A stretch of 64,000 nt of DNA from Bombyx mori (Eukaryota > Arthropoda > Insecta > Lepidoptera > Bombycidae). The stretch spans positions 4,853,501 through 4,917,500 of the forward strand of contig NC_085121.1 in assembly GCF_030269925.1 (NCBI RefSeq). The letters are read 5' to 3'. Of this stretch, positions 23,357 through 33,860 are shown one piece after another (the first letter of the stretch is position 1; every line of letters begins with the position of its first letter). Made by a program: the position numbers and the translations under genes. The notes under the pieces were generated by a model. That model searched no databases. It worked only from the letters and a program-made list of their open reading frames with translations, and was not told the origin of the DNA.

Positions 23357-23622
23357 ATAAATAAATAAATATAAATATTTATTAACAATCACGCCACGTT
23401 AACTGGTCCCGTGATAAGTTCGTAAAGAACTTGTGTTACAGGTACCAGATAACGGATATAAATGTAAGATTTTTATTATACACATACATATATTTATATA
23501 CATCCATAACCCTGGAAAAGACATTAATATTTATCATACAAATATCTTCCCTTGGCGGGATTGGAACCCGCGACCCCCTTATGTAGTGACCATGTCACTT
23601 ACCACTACACCCGATGGCCGTT
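23357..23622 (-). mobile_element. tRNA-derived SINE (family T), copy 2
   Basis: Close copy of 11811-12081 with the same A box and a B box damaged by one base (GGTTCCAATCC on the minus strand). AT-rich tail at the left end. Confidence 0.75.
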
Positions 23623-23652
23623 AGACAGACGAGTTCGTTGATGAACTAATGT

Positions 23653-23898
23653 ATTTTTTTTTATTGCTTAGATGGGTGGACGAGCTCACAGTCCACCTGG
23701 TGTTAAGTGGTTACTGGAACCCATAGACATCTACAAATGTAAATGCGCCACCTACCTTGAGATATAAGTTCAAGGTTCTCAATATAGTTACAACGGCTTC
23801 CCTTCAAACCGAAACGCATTACTGCTTCACGGCAGAAATAGGCAGGGTGGTGGTACCTACCCGTGCGGACTTACAAGAGGTCCTACCACCAGTAATGG
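23653..23898 (-). mobile_element. Bm1 SINE, 5'-truncated
   Basis: T-run through the GGTCCTACCACCAGTAAT block; followed by GGTGGTCCACC, a short local duplication. Confidence 0.85.
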
Positions 23899-24055
23899 TG
23901 GTCCACCACGAGTAGCTAATGTAAATGTGAACGCCGTCGCTCCTCTTGAGAGAATATGAGATCGAAGTTTTAACTCCACTGGAATCGATATTTCACTGCA
24001 GAAATAAGCAAAGCGGTAATAGTTCTACGCCCTACTGCCATTGTAACTAAGAACT
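23899..24055 (-). repeat. Old Bm1 remnant
   Basis: Order GTAAATGTGAACGCCGTCG ... TTTCACTGCAGAAATAAGC ... GGTAATAGTTCTACGCC follows the Bm1 body with heavy divergence. Confidence 0.45.
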
Positions 24056-24509
24056 GTAAGTATCAAATAATTTAACTTTCATACTCAACCAGCTAGGATT
24101 TTCTTCTTCGAGTACCAGACACAAAATAGAAAAACTGCAACTAATAATACACACCCAGTATAGTATGAAGTAATACCTATATATTATGTTCCACCCCATA
24201 TTCAACTATTTTAATTGAAACATGTCTATCGTAGTTAGTACTTTTATAAATAATCAGATACAAGAAAAGGCTCAAATACAAGAAATAGCTCGTTTGGCTT
24301 CATCAAAATTTTAAGGAGCCGTAAACGTTTGAAATACTATACTATTATATATTATGTTATCTACCTACGAGACAATAATTATGTACACATTCTACCCTCT
24401 TATCGCGGGCGCGTCTGATATATCTGACCCAGGCGACGGGGTAACGCAAAGCAGTCATCGCCCAAAACATGTCTCATCTGAGATCTCAAGAACTCAACTG
24501 AGTTCCAGA
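24056..24509. other. AT-rich intergenic, nothing recognised
   Basis: No supported feature. Confidence 0.4.
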
Positions 24510-24690
24510 TTCGGATCTTCTTAGTGGATTGCGATTCTGTTCCGATCGTAGATACAGGGAAGCGGTGTTCTTGCTAGAGCTAAGGCTAACAAATGCTCTC
24601 AGGTTTAGCGCGTGAGCTTACCTACCCGTCCGCGCGTAGTTGGAATAGCCTCGTAAGCTATCAACGACTAGGTAGAGAAAAAGACGAATA
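24510..24690 (+). repeat. Family D repeat, diverged
   Basis: Shares the GATCTTCTTAGTGGATTGCG, TTCTTGCTAGAGCTAAGG and GTGAGCTTACCTACC blocks with the copies at 4622 and 49936. Confidence 0.55.
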
Positions 24691-25319
24691 CATCCTGATC
24701 GTTAAAATCTACAACAATAATATAGACACCTCTAATTCAAACTCCATACGACTCATAGTGGCTTAGATCACTGACGAGCAGCAGCGAGGCGAATTAAAAT
24801 ATTTAAATTTAAAGCCGTTTACGTTCCAGTGGCCATTTAATTTATTTACGTTTTCATTTCTCCGAATTAATTCAATAATTACCGCAGCTGCTGAGTCTAA
24901 AAGCTTTAAATTTGCGGTCCCGGCGTGGCCCGCTCTAACCTGATTATAGGCTGGTATATAATTGCCCGGGAGAGCTCTGTACAGATTCTAACTCTAAATC
25001 AATTAGCCAGCAACAATACATGCTAAACATGTTAATTGATGATTTAGTAAGCGTTTGCTGTATGAATTGTTTATTCTCTAGACTCTGTAAAGAAACATTG
25101 AATCATAACATTCTTGCAACAATAAATCTTGCCAGATTGTGCCAGTTTTTTTACCGCACGTACTCTAGCTTAAACGGTTTAATGGATCTTAACAATTATA
25201 AGGTATCGTGAGGATTTGCTAAGAAAGGCAACGGTCAAGTTTCAGGGACACGACCTTCAGCAATGAAGAAAGCGACGAAGAAGAAGAAGAAGGATTTGCT
25301 AAGTCGCTAAAAAAGCAGC
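24691..25319. other. Intergenic, nothing recognised
   Basis: No gene seen; a short GAA-rich run lies near 25270-25295. Confidence 0.4.
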
Positions 25320-25630
25320 ATATTAATGTGATTTTTTCGTGGATGTGTTAACAAGTTCACGGCTTGTCACGCTTAGATAGATAGTCACCGAAGCAGATAG
25401 ACATCAAAACTTGAATATAATGATTCATCTTGAGAGATAATAAGGCCAAACTCTCAATTGTACAGCTATAATGGCTGTCCTATCATTTAAGCCTGACCAA
25501 ACAAAAAAGATTGTGGTTGCTATCACTCCGGGCTCACAATACGCCCTGAACTTAACAAATTCAACAGTTTCGTTTTTATTACACGATGTTATTCTTTTGT
25601 TGCAGTAATTGTTCGTAAGCACGTGCAGGT
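25320..25630 (-). repeat. Old Bm1 remnant
   Basis: Tail-to-body order preserved with many changes: CTTAGATAGATAGTCACCG, AGATAGACATCA, ATGGCTGTCC and TTATTACACGATGTTATTC. Confidence 0.5.
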
Positions 25631-26201
25631 GGGGGGACGGAAACACTCTCTAACTCGCAAGGCAAGGCAAGACTTACAATTAGACTAACAATCTTTGCGC
25701 ACTTTCATACCATCATCACCATCTCCATTGTCATCATGACATCATTTAACAAACTACATCAACATCACCACATCATCACATCTCATCATTTTACCAGCAG
25801 AATTCTCACCATTGCGGAGAAGGCAGGGACTTCAAGTCCGGGCAGAGGGGATTTCCCCGAGGCCCAAACCGTGCCCCCGGGAGGGGACACGAGGACCCAG
25901 AAGCAGAATAGTAAATATAATTTGAAATGCGCCAATGTGCACACAATCAATATGCGCTGTACATGCATACAGTGACCATTCGTACTGTTTTTGGTAGGAC
26001 AGTACTGCTTTTTAGACGATGTCCTTCTTTTTTGTTGAGCATAAATGTCCTGGTTTTTACTTGTTTGTACTAGTTTGCACAGGTTTTCAATGAAAGTTAA
26101 ATAATATTGAAATTAAAATTTTGAATGAATAATTATAGTATGGGGTCTTCTGCGTGAGTCTTGGTTCAGGTGATAAGGGCTTTGGGTCCGTTACCGGAAT
26201 T
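25631..26201. other. Intergenic with a GC-rich patch
   Basis: 25796-25890 is GC-rich (GGCAGAGGGGATTTCCCCGA, CCCCGGGAGGGG) between CAT/CAC-rich and AT-rich DNA. No family recognised. Confidence 0.35.
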
Positions 26202-26334
26202 ACTGAGATTTTAGAACTTATATCTCGAGGTGGGTGGCGCATTTACGTTGTAGATGTCTATGGGCTCCAGTAACCACTTAACACCAGGTGGGCTGTGAGC
26301 TCGTCCATCCATCTAAGCAATAAAAAAAATAAAA
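26202..26334 (+). mobile_element. Bm1 SINE, 3' end
   Basis: From the TTAGAACTTATATCTC block through the A-tail. First of three same-direction Bm1 copies. Confidence 0.85.
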
Positions 26335-26419
26335 AAATAACTATGTCCAATTTCACACACACCAATTGATTGTACAAATATTTATATAAATGATTAGAAG
26401 GTGAAGAGTAACAAACGAA

Positions 26420-26830
26420 AGGATAAGACGTCCGGTGCATTCGTGTTGAGCAATGCACCGATGTTCGAATCCCAGGCGGGTACCAATTTTTCTAATGAAC
26501 TGCTCAACAAATGTTAACGATTGACTTTCACGGTGAAGGAATAACATCGTGTAACAAAAATCAACGGTAGAACGACGTCTAGTACATCCGTACGTAATCC
26601 GACGTCCGTACCGGTAGGTACCATCAACCCGCCTATTTCTGCCGTGAAGCACTAATGCGTTTCGGTTTGAAGGGTGGGCAGCCGTTGTACTGAATTGAGA
26701 CCTTAGAACTCATGTCTCAAGGTGGTTGGTGGCATTTACGTTGTAGATGTCTATTGGCTCCGGTACCACTTAGCATCAGGTGGGCCGTGAGCTCGTCCAC
26801 CCATCTAAAAAATAAAAAATAAATAAAAAA
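26420..26830 (+). mobile_element. Bm1 SINE, nearly full length, diverged
   Basis: Starts within the tRNA-like head (AAGGATAAGACGTCCGGTGC), keeps ATGTTCGAATCCC and the full body, and ends in an A-rich tail. Carries unrelated bases near 26566-26600. Confidence 0.85.
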
Positions 26831-27115
26831 ACAAACCCGCAAAATTATAATTTGCGTAATTACTGGTGGACGCTTTGTGAGTTCGCACGGGTAGGGTAGG
26901 TACCACCACCCTGCCTATTTCTGCCGTGAAACAGTAATGCGTTTCGATTTGAAGGGTGGGGCAGCCGTTCTACTGTAAAAACGGAGACCTTAGAAATCTG
27001 TCTCCACTTACCTTAGTGGTGGCATTTACGTTGTAGATGTCTGTGGCCTCCGGCAACCACTCAACATCAGGTAGGCCGTGTGCTCGGTCACCTACCAATG
27101 TAATAAAATAAAAAA
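26831..27115 (+). mobile_element. Bm1 SINE, 5'-truncated, abutting the previous copy
   Basis: Starts CCCGCAAAATTATAATTTGC directly after the previous copy's A-tail and runs to a diverged tail (CATCAGGTAGGCCGTGTGC). Confidence 0.8.
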
Positions 27116-28027
27116 CGCCTTCATATATTATATGCTAGGTTGTTGTTTTTTTTTATTGCTCGTTATCCTGTTTTTATTTTACAAAAATAATGGTCACTAT
27201 ATTTATGCTAATATAGCGCCACTGCCAATAAAAACACATAGACATGATGATTTATAAAAAAATTGAGATATTTTGATCAGCTTTCACACAGTCTTAATAA
27301 AACACTATAAATGGCACGAAATTACCATTGTTTATTAACAACAAATAGCATTGAATGTTAGTCATCTGTTTGACTTTTACTGAAACTTGTGGGAAGCACG
27401 AGCATTGCCATCTGTGTTAAAATTTTAGAAACAAACTACTGGTTTTGTTGTGTGCATAAACACCTAGATGGCGCTTTGTTTTACTTGTTATTCTTGCGTT
27501 TCACTTGATCATAAAAAAATATAAATTTATCGTGTACACTCATTTTCCTTAAATAGGAACAATTGTTGGAAATAAATTCTTAGTTCGATGTAAAAATCTC
27601 ATTGGTTTAGAATCTCACTTTCATTTTTTTCAGATATAGATTCTTTGACGTTTATGTGTTTAATCTATGAAACTGTCAGTAACATATTAAGTGTATAATC
27701 TATGTCAGTAACCAAGTAGCCTTTCGAAGAAGTTCTGCGTACATAAAGAATGTAATGTTTATTTATTTTAACGTCTACTTTATAGCAAACTGTTAAAGCC
27801 CTAGTGAATAGGTTGGTATTAAATATTTTTTACCTGTTATAAATAAAAGAAATAGACTGAACTCACCGGTCCGACCAGCCTTCAACTGAAGAGCTTCTGA
27901 ATTCATGCTTACATTTTTTGTTATGAACACTGTTTATTTTATTTTTTATTTTTACACTCAAGTTTTTAGGATTTTTCGCTATTTTCATTCCGAAACTATT
28001 ATTCATATTTTTATCAATTTAAAGGTC
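27116..28027 (+). promoter_or_regulatory. Upstream region of the ZZZ3-like gene (promoter and 5' UTR inferred)
   Basis: No repeats of the window's families fall here, unlike the DNA on both sides. A CTCF-type core CTAGATGGCGC lies at 27465-27475, with a weaker inverted match GCCATCTGTG near 27408. TTTAAAG|GTCATGG just before the start codon could be a 3' splice site of a 5' UTR intron. The transcription start is not identifiable by eye. Confidence 0.35.
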
Positions 28028-29008
28028 ATGGACAGCTGTGATGAATATGAAAATGAAAGTGAGAAGTCAGAAGATGAATTTGCATTTGAATCAGACCATT
28101 TAGCCTTAAGAGGAAACAAAGACTACTGCAAGTTACTCAAATACATAGTTAAATTAGAAGCACAAAAGACACAAGCTCTAAAAGACATAGAAACTTTAGC
28201 TGAATCTCAGAATAAAGCCTTGGATGACCCTTTGACGTTTATTGATGATCTCAGATCCGGAAACATTCAATTTCCTGCTCATCAAACTATCTCTGATTTG
28301 CCCAATATAAACTGGAATGAGTATGGAATAGATGTTACAGACACAATAGGTGCTAGTGAGTCAAAACAATGTAAGGAAGAATTAGATTCTAGTTTCAAAG
28401 TTAGAGGGCGGAAGTTCACAGACAATAAACCAGAGACGTTCAATCAGTTATGGTCATGTGAAGAGCAAAAAAGATTAGAGGAATTGTTAGAAATTTATCC
28501 TGAAGAGCCTATTGAAGCGAGAAGGTATAAAAAAATAGCACAAGCCCTTGGCACAAGGACCCCAATACAAGTTATGAGCAGGATTCAAAAGTATTTCGCT
28601 AAGTTAGCGAAAGCAGGTCTGCCCATTCCAGGCAGAGCACCCAAAGGTGTTGGACGAGATAAAAACAAGTCTATATTTTATAAGAAATCTACATTTTTTC
28701 CTCAATTGCATGTTCCTGTAAATATGGAGGACTCTTGTGACAGTGGGGAAGGACACGACAATATGTCCTCTTTAGAAACTAAAAATGATGGTAAATACAT
28801 GTTGGAACTATTGAAATTAGCTAAAGAACAGAGAGTTTTAGATGAAACCACACCAGTTTATCAAACTAAGACCATGTGTGTTGGTTGTCAAAAAATGGGT
28901 TTTTTAGGAGCAAGGTGGACAGACAATTCGGGTACTGACTATTGCACAGACTGCGTGGTGAGATTATTACCTGCTGAAAGACTTATTCCAGTGAGACATT
29001 TAACTTGA
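28028..29008 (+). CDS. ZZZ3: ZZZ3/Atac1-like subunit of the ATAC acetyltransferase complex
   Basis: 326 aa, one uninterrupted frame. Residues 1-25 are acidic. Residues 30-75 (L-R-G-N-K-D-Y, then L-E-A-Q-K-T-Q-A-L-K-D-I-E-T-L) form a likely coiled coil typical of the family. Residues 139-193 are a SANT/Myb domain (Q-L-W-S-C-E-E-Q-K-R-L to S-R-I-Q-K-Y-F), followed by K-A-G-L-P-I-P-G-R-A-P, a ZZZ3 hallmark. Residues 284-309 are a short ZZ-like finger with only four cysteines (C284, C287, C306, C309). ZZZ3 in vertebrates and Atac1 in Drosophila belong to ATAC, a nuclear histone acetyltransferase complex; the ZZ finger in human ZZZ3 reads histone H3. The chosen ATG has a good context (GTCATGG). 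An in-frame ATG at 27905 would add 41 hydrophobic residues unlike the family and is less likely. Length suits the insect form and is far below the vertebrate one. No introns interrupt the coding part. Confidence 0.92.
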   Translation: MDSCDEYENESEKSEDEFAFESDHLALRGNKDYCKLLKYIVKLEAQKTQALKDIETLAESQNKALDDPLTFIDDLRSGNIQFPAHQTISDLPNINWNEYGIDVTDTIGASESKQCKEELDSSFKVRGRKFTDNKPETFNQLWSCEEQKRLEELLEIYPEEPIEARRYKKIAQALGTRTPIQVMSRIQKYFAKLAKAGLPIPGRAPKGVGRDKNKSIFYKKSTFFPQLHVPVNMEDSCDSGEGHDNMSSLETKNDGKYMLELLKLAKEQRVLDETTPVYQTKTMCVGCQKMGFLGARWTDNSGTDYCTDCVVRLLPAERLIPVRHLT

Positions 29009-29011
29009 TGC

Positions 29012-29017
29012 AATAAA
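29012..29017 (+). terminator. Poly(A) signal of the ZZZ3-like gene
   Basis: AATAAA starts four bases after the TGA stop. T/GT-rich sequence follows at 29030-29043, as expected downstream of a cleavage site, so the 3' UTR would be about 20-30 nt. A further AATAAA lies near 29729. Confidence 0.6.
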
Positions 29018-29044
29018 ATGCTCAGCTTATTTTTGTTTTTTTCA

Positions 29045-31130
29045 AATTGTCACCAACAAAGATAGTTTTTAAGTATCTTGAAAAACATAGAAGTAAATTT
29101 TAATCAACTTCTAAGTATCTTATCGATTTGAAACATTTCAAATCACTGTAATGTGGATCACAATACTAAAATATGGTCACAATATGTTGTGCTAATCTGA
29201 TTTTTTTTTATGAAACTCATTGAGATTTGAAATTTTTCAATTAATTTTAATAATTACTCTTCGGCTTTTATTTATTGCAACATTACTGCACTTCAACCAT
29301 TATTTAGTTTTTAAAACTAGATACCCGAAAGAGCTTAAAAGACGCAAATTTAGTAACACCACACATTCTGAATTTTTACTATTTTCAAGAATTTAAACGA
29401 ATATTTAAAAACAACTGGATACGTATTTCAATAACTTAGGCTATACTGTCAATTACCGACTGGTTCTGGTGATAACGCAATACTGGGGCGTCCGCGGCGA
29501 GTGATGAACATCCACTGGACTGGAACACTGAGCACGCCTCGCACCCGCTTCTATCTACCCTCTATACACACTACATTATCTACTGCTTGGCGGGAGTTTT
29601 GTGTTCTACACATAAATAATTAACACAATATATCACACCCTCATTCAACACGCCCTATGATTTGACCTACAACTTCATTCTTATTCTTAGAGATCAGCAA
29701 AGTGCACCTCATTTTGATTGATGTGTTAATAAAACGTGCAGAACTTCACCAACTAAAATTATTTTAACATCGCGTGCTTCTTTTTAATTTTGGATTAAGC
29801 TCACGGTAGCCTAGTGTTATTGCAGTCCAAAAATAGTGAGATACATATTGAAGTGATATCCGCCGCACCCTGGTTAGGTGAAACAAGTCCCTAAAGTATT
29901 GCAAAACTTGTACGATTCCAAAACAATCGTACCCATATTATTTATGTAATACTTATAAGTATAATACGCCCTGCAATATGCAAAAACAGGGATTGTGTAG
30001 AAAGGGAAAAGGTATTTGAGGACAAATATTTTAGGAGTTAAAAAAAGGGATTGTATCCGTATATCACTAATTGCCGGATATTATACTATTAATAACCTAC
30101 ATTAGCGCGTTTCTATGTTGATTTATAGGATTTGTTATAATTTTATGGGAAGTATATCATTACTTATTATAATTCAAAGCGAGCAATTGTGTAAGCCGGC
30201 AGTCTCGAAAACAAACTAGTTGAAAGTGCAATGCAAATTGCAATTATAATTTTAGCTCAAGTTTTGTATAGAAAATCCTTTTTCTCCTACAGTTCAGTTT
30301 ACAGTTTTTTGTAACGTTTGTGTAGGAATATAGGTATGTCTGCAGCGATTATTTCCCGCTAAATCGGTATGTAGATAAGCGTGGTGTGAATAGCAGCTTT
30401 CTACATTAAGCTACATAAACTCACCAATGTCCACTTTTGTTTTGATACACTGAAAATAACAAGAACGCATTATTTTACCTACCTAAATATTACTTTTTTT
30501 TTTTTTTACATTATTTATTATCCATTATTATTCATTAATAATATTATATATTCATTAAATAAAGAAAACAAAATTTAATGGGAGATACGGTTCTAAGATT
30601 CGACACACTTGAAATATATACATCATTTATTCACACCTGAAAACATAAATTCACGAACAAAAATTTGCTTTGTATTTTACTATGAAGATGAAAGAACCAT
30701 GACAAATGACCAAACTATTCTTTTGTACTATCTTCACACTGGAGACTAAGTGGTTAGACCTATTCATGCTTGGACGTATCCTCGGTAGATTTATTAATTA
30801 AAATGATATATTACGTATTTCCTATGAACTTGCTATATGTACATATTTACGTACCATAAATACAGTAAGCATTGTTTACATAGAGGTGCGATAATGTTTT
30901 TATTCTGAGCGTTGAAATTATATCCGCAGTTGTTTATATTGATAGATCTATTTGTTCCGTGGTTCATCCGTCTCTCAGATTACGATGATTGGACGCGGTG
31001 GAGCGCAATGGGGCAGCGATCGCAGGCCTGTTAATTAAGAACAAGGCAATACAGATCGTTACAAAAGATCTTGTTTACTCGTACCCTTTTTTGAAGTTTG
31101 GATACCTACATTTTTGTAATATGCTGGTAC
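29045..31130. other. AT-rich intergenic, nothing recognised
   Basis: No gene or known repeat seen. A GC-richer patch at 29470-29560 and a T-run at 30496-30508 are the only irregularities. Confidence 0.45.
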
Positions 31131-31576
31131 TGTGGAATGTTGCTTACCTACGGAGCCGAAACGTGGAAACTGACTGTGCGACTAGTCCACCAATTAAAAG
31201 TTACTCAGCGAGCTATGGAGCGAGCTATGCTCGGTTTGTCATTGCGAGACCGAATACGCAATGAGGTCATTCGGGCAAAGACCAAAGTGATCGATATAGC
31301 TCGCAGAGTTAGTAAGCTGAAGTGGCAGTGGGCTGGTCACATATGTCGCAGAACCGATAACCGTTGGAGTAGACGTGTTCTGGAGTGGAGACCGCGAACC
31401 GGCAAACGTAGTGTAGGACGCCCTCCTGCTAGATGGAGCGACGACCTGCGCAAGGCAGCTGGCAGTAACTGGATGCGTAGAACCGAAGATCGGGTTCAGT
31501 GGCGAGCTTTGGGGGAGGCCTATGTCCAGCAGTGGACTGCCGCAGGCTGATGATGATGATGATGATGTGGAATGTT
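31131..31576 (+). mobile_element. 5'-truncated RTE-clade LINE with 11 bp target-site duplication
   Basis: TGTGGAATGTT at 31131-31141 is repeated at 31566-31576. The insert (31142-31565) encodes in one open frame (to the TGA at 31548-31550) the C-terminal end of an RTE protein like those of moths and butterflies: L-T-Y-G-A-E-T-W, R-D-R-I-R-N-E-V-I-R, K-L-K-W-Q-W-A-G-H-I, G-K-R-S-V-G-R-P-P-A-R-W and A-Y-V-Q-Q-W at the end. A short (TGA)n tail follows the stop, as is usual for RTE. The intact frame and exact duplication point to a fairly recent insertion. Catalytic RT and endonuclease are absent, so it cannot move by itself. Confidence 0.9.
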
Positions 31577-31594
31577 TGACACCTAATCTATCTA

Positions 31595-31867
31595 TCTATA
31601 TGTATAAAAATGAATTGCTGTTCGTTAGTCTCGCTAAAACTCGAGAACGGCTGGACCGATTTGAATTATTTGTGGAAGTCTAGAGAAGGTTTAAAAGGTA
31701 GATAAATATGAAAATACTCGAAATTAATTAAAAATAACAATTTTGTTTTTCCTTTGATGTGTCCCCCGTCGGACGGATTCCTTTTGTTTGTTTTAAGTTT
31801 ATTTTATCCAAAATTTAGGTCTTTTATTTATCGATTGAGGCACTACGAAGTCTGCCGGGTCAGCTAG
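31595..31867 (+). mobile_element. Helitron-like element, family 1, complete
   Basis: Begins TCTATATGTATAAAAATGAA and ends GGCACTACGAAGTCTGCC (imperfect hairpin) plus seven bases and CTAG at 31864-31867, followed by T. No coding capacity. Confidence 0.75.
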
Positions 31868-31954
31868 TTTTAAATACAGGCTGAGTTATGATTGGTCTAT
31901 CGTAGTCCCTGTATGAGGCGGCCTCAGTGGAAAGCAGTTTTAATATACAGTTGA

Positions 31955-32040
31955 GACTAACACTTCACGTACTCCGGCAACCACTTAAGGCAAGGTAGGC
32001 TATGAGCCCGTTCACCCATTTATGGCAATAAATAAAAAAA
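31955..32040 (+). repeat. Old Bm1-like 3' tail
   Basis: CTCCGGCAACCACTTAAGGC ... TATGAGCCCGTTCACCCATTT and A-rich end. Confidence 0.5.
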
Positions 32041-32651
32041 TAACTTTTTTAAATTGTCAATTTATAAATATTGATATTGTAAATCAATTTCGATAAAATA
32101 TTTTAGTATTGTAAATGTCACATATAGATTATAATATGGGAGAGATATAGCGCAAAAAAATATTTACTACAATTATTTTAAGAATTGGGAACATTGATAC
32201 TCTTATAATTCAAGTTTTGAAATATACGGTTAAAATGCTTAAAATGAAAGTAAAACCCTTTAACATCGTATGCTGATAAAGATATAGTTAAAAAAATAAC
32301 AAATTTACCAAAGATTACCCCAAGGAGATTTTATTGTTTGCTCAACTTATTTGTAAACTAGGAAGATAAACGTTCGAGGGCACAAAAAACCCTCAGTGAA
32401 TTGTATAGAACATAAGAAATATGAGAAGAAAGTTGATGAGAGATTGAAATTCTTTCTGGAGAAATACAGTATCTACTAGGCCTTATTTTTATTGTTATGA
32501 TCAGCCGGTCTAAGCCGGTTACTGGAACACAGAGAGAGACATTACAACTCAATTGTGTCTCCGGTTAATCCCCTTATTCACCTTTTACGATACCGACGTG
32601 AAGTAATGGGGTGGGGTTATTCCAGACCGACCGTACAGTATAAGAAATGAA
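32041..32651. other. AT-rich intergenic
   Basis: No gene. 32500-32530 has a weak resemblance to Bm1 (CCGGTTACTGGAACACAGAG). Confidence 0.4.
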
Positions 32652-32815
32652 GTTTTTTTTTGTTATTGTCCTTGTAGGCAGACGAGCACCCATCCGGTGG
32701 TGAGTGGTTACCGTCGCTCAACGACGTCAGCAATGCCAGAAGCCCACCCAAGTCGCTTCCTACCGCTAAGTATTCTCCACACACCTCGTTTGTATAAGGC
32801 CATGTCATAACAATA
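32652..32815 (-). mobile_element. Family B element, diverged
   Basis: T-run and reversed B tail through CTCCACACACCTCGTTTGTA. Confidence 0.75.
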
Positions 32816-33860
32816 TGCTTTTTAATATACTTTTTTTAGATATTCAATACCAAATAATGGTAAGTGATTATGGCTAAAAGCAACAAAAGTGTATGGTAAT
32901 GGTGTAGGTGTAATGGTAATTTAAATACAGTACTAAGAGCTCCGTCTATGTAGCTATAACACCATTTCATTATTTGAATCTCACCTTGAGACTCCAGAGT
33001 GAATGTTTCATGTATAATGATTTCATTTACTTGTAATTCTTAGGGCAAATGTCGGTTTAACGGGTAATACGTGAACTCGTAGCTAGTGATGCTCTACTAT
33101 GCTCTGGTTCAAATCCTATGATAGATACCATCTTTTTCTAAGTAAATACGAACGTCATGAATTTGTTTGTAGTAAAAAGCAAACCCGATCAATTTTATTA
33201 AAAAGTAGTTAGTTGTATCGATATCTCATCTGATTTTCTTACTAAGTTTCAACAATACAAGTGAGGCTTTGATTTCCATGGCTCAAGAAGAGTGATGGCA
33301 CTAAGGTAACGTTACGATGTAAACATCTAGGTATTGTCAGGTGAACTATGGAAAAACCATGTTTTGGGACCAGATCCTGCGGGCGCGCGGTATACGTGGT
33401 GGAAGGTGCCAAGGCCAGACGAAGATGTTAAAGACCCATCCACTAAACGACCAACCTGTACTCTCGCCTGACGTCAATTTACCGCTCGCGACAGAACCCG
33501 GAACCAGAACCGAAGTTATTTAATGAGGGGATGATCTCAAAAATATTTGCTAAGACGTTATTCAATATAATTAATATTCTACATGAGCTAAAACCACCTA
33601 TTAAACAGTATAGTTTCATGTAAAACGTATTAATCATAAAGGGGAATGCCTATTTCAGGCCTAAAGCGGACAATAGATTACAGAAAAAATAATTAGTGCA
33701 TTCATTTTGTCATAAATAAATATGCATTTACTTTCTTTCAAATGAGCGCCACTACAGTTTACTATTGTAGTTTAAAATAAGTAATTAAAATTAACCTCAA
33801 AACGATTTTTTATTTTTATATTTTTTTTTCAAAAGTGGCGTCAATTTCAATATATTTTTT
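32816..33860. other. Intergenic, nothing firmly recognised
   Basis: A GC-richer stretch at 33340-33510 has a 60-codon plus frame without recognisable domain. The rest is AT-rich. Confidence 0.4.

Noticed and set aside
27905..28027. Upstream in-frame ATG extending the ZZZ3-like protein by 41 residues
   Set aside because: Hydrophobic, AT-driven composition, poor start context, and no similarity to the family; the ATG at 28028 fits better.
30989..31264. 91-codon plus frame upstream of the RTE fragment
   Set aside because: A shadow in another frame crossing the target duplication and the LINE coding sequence.
33341..33523. GC-richer 60-codon frame
   Set aside because: No domain and no splice context that I can defend.
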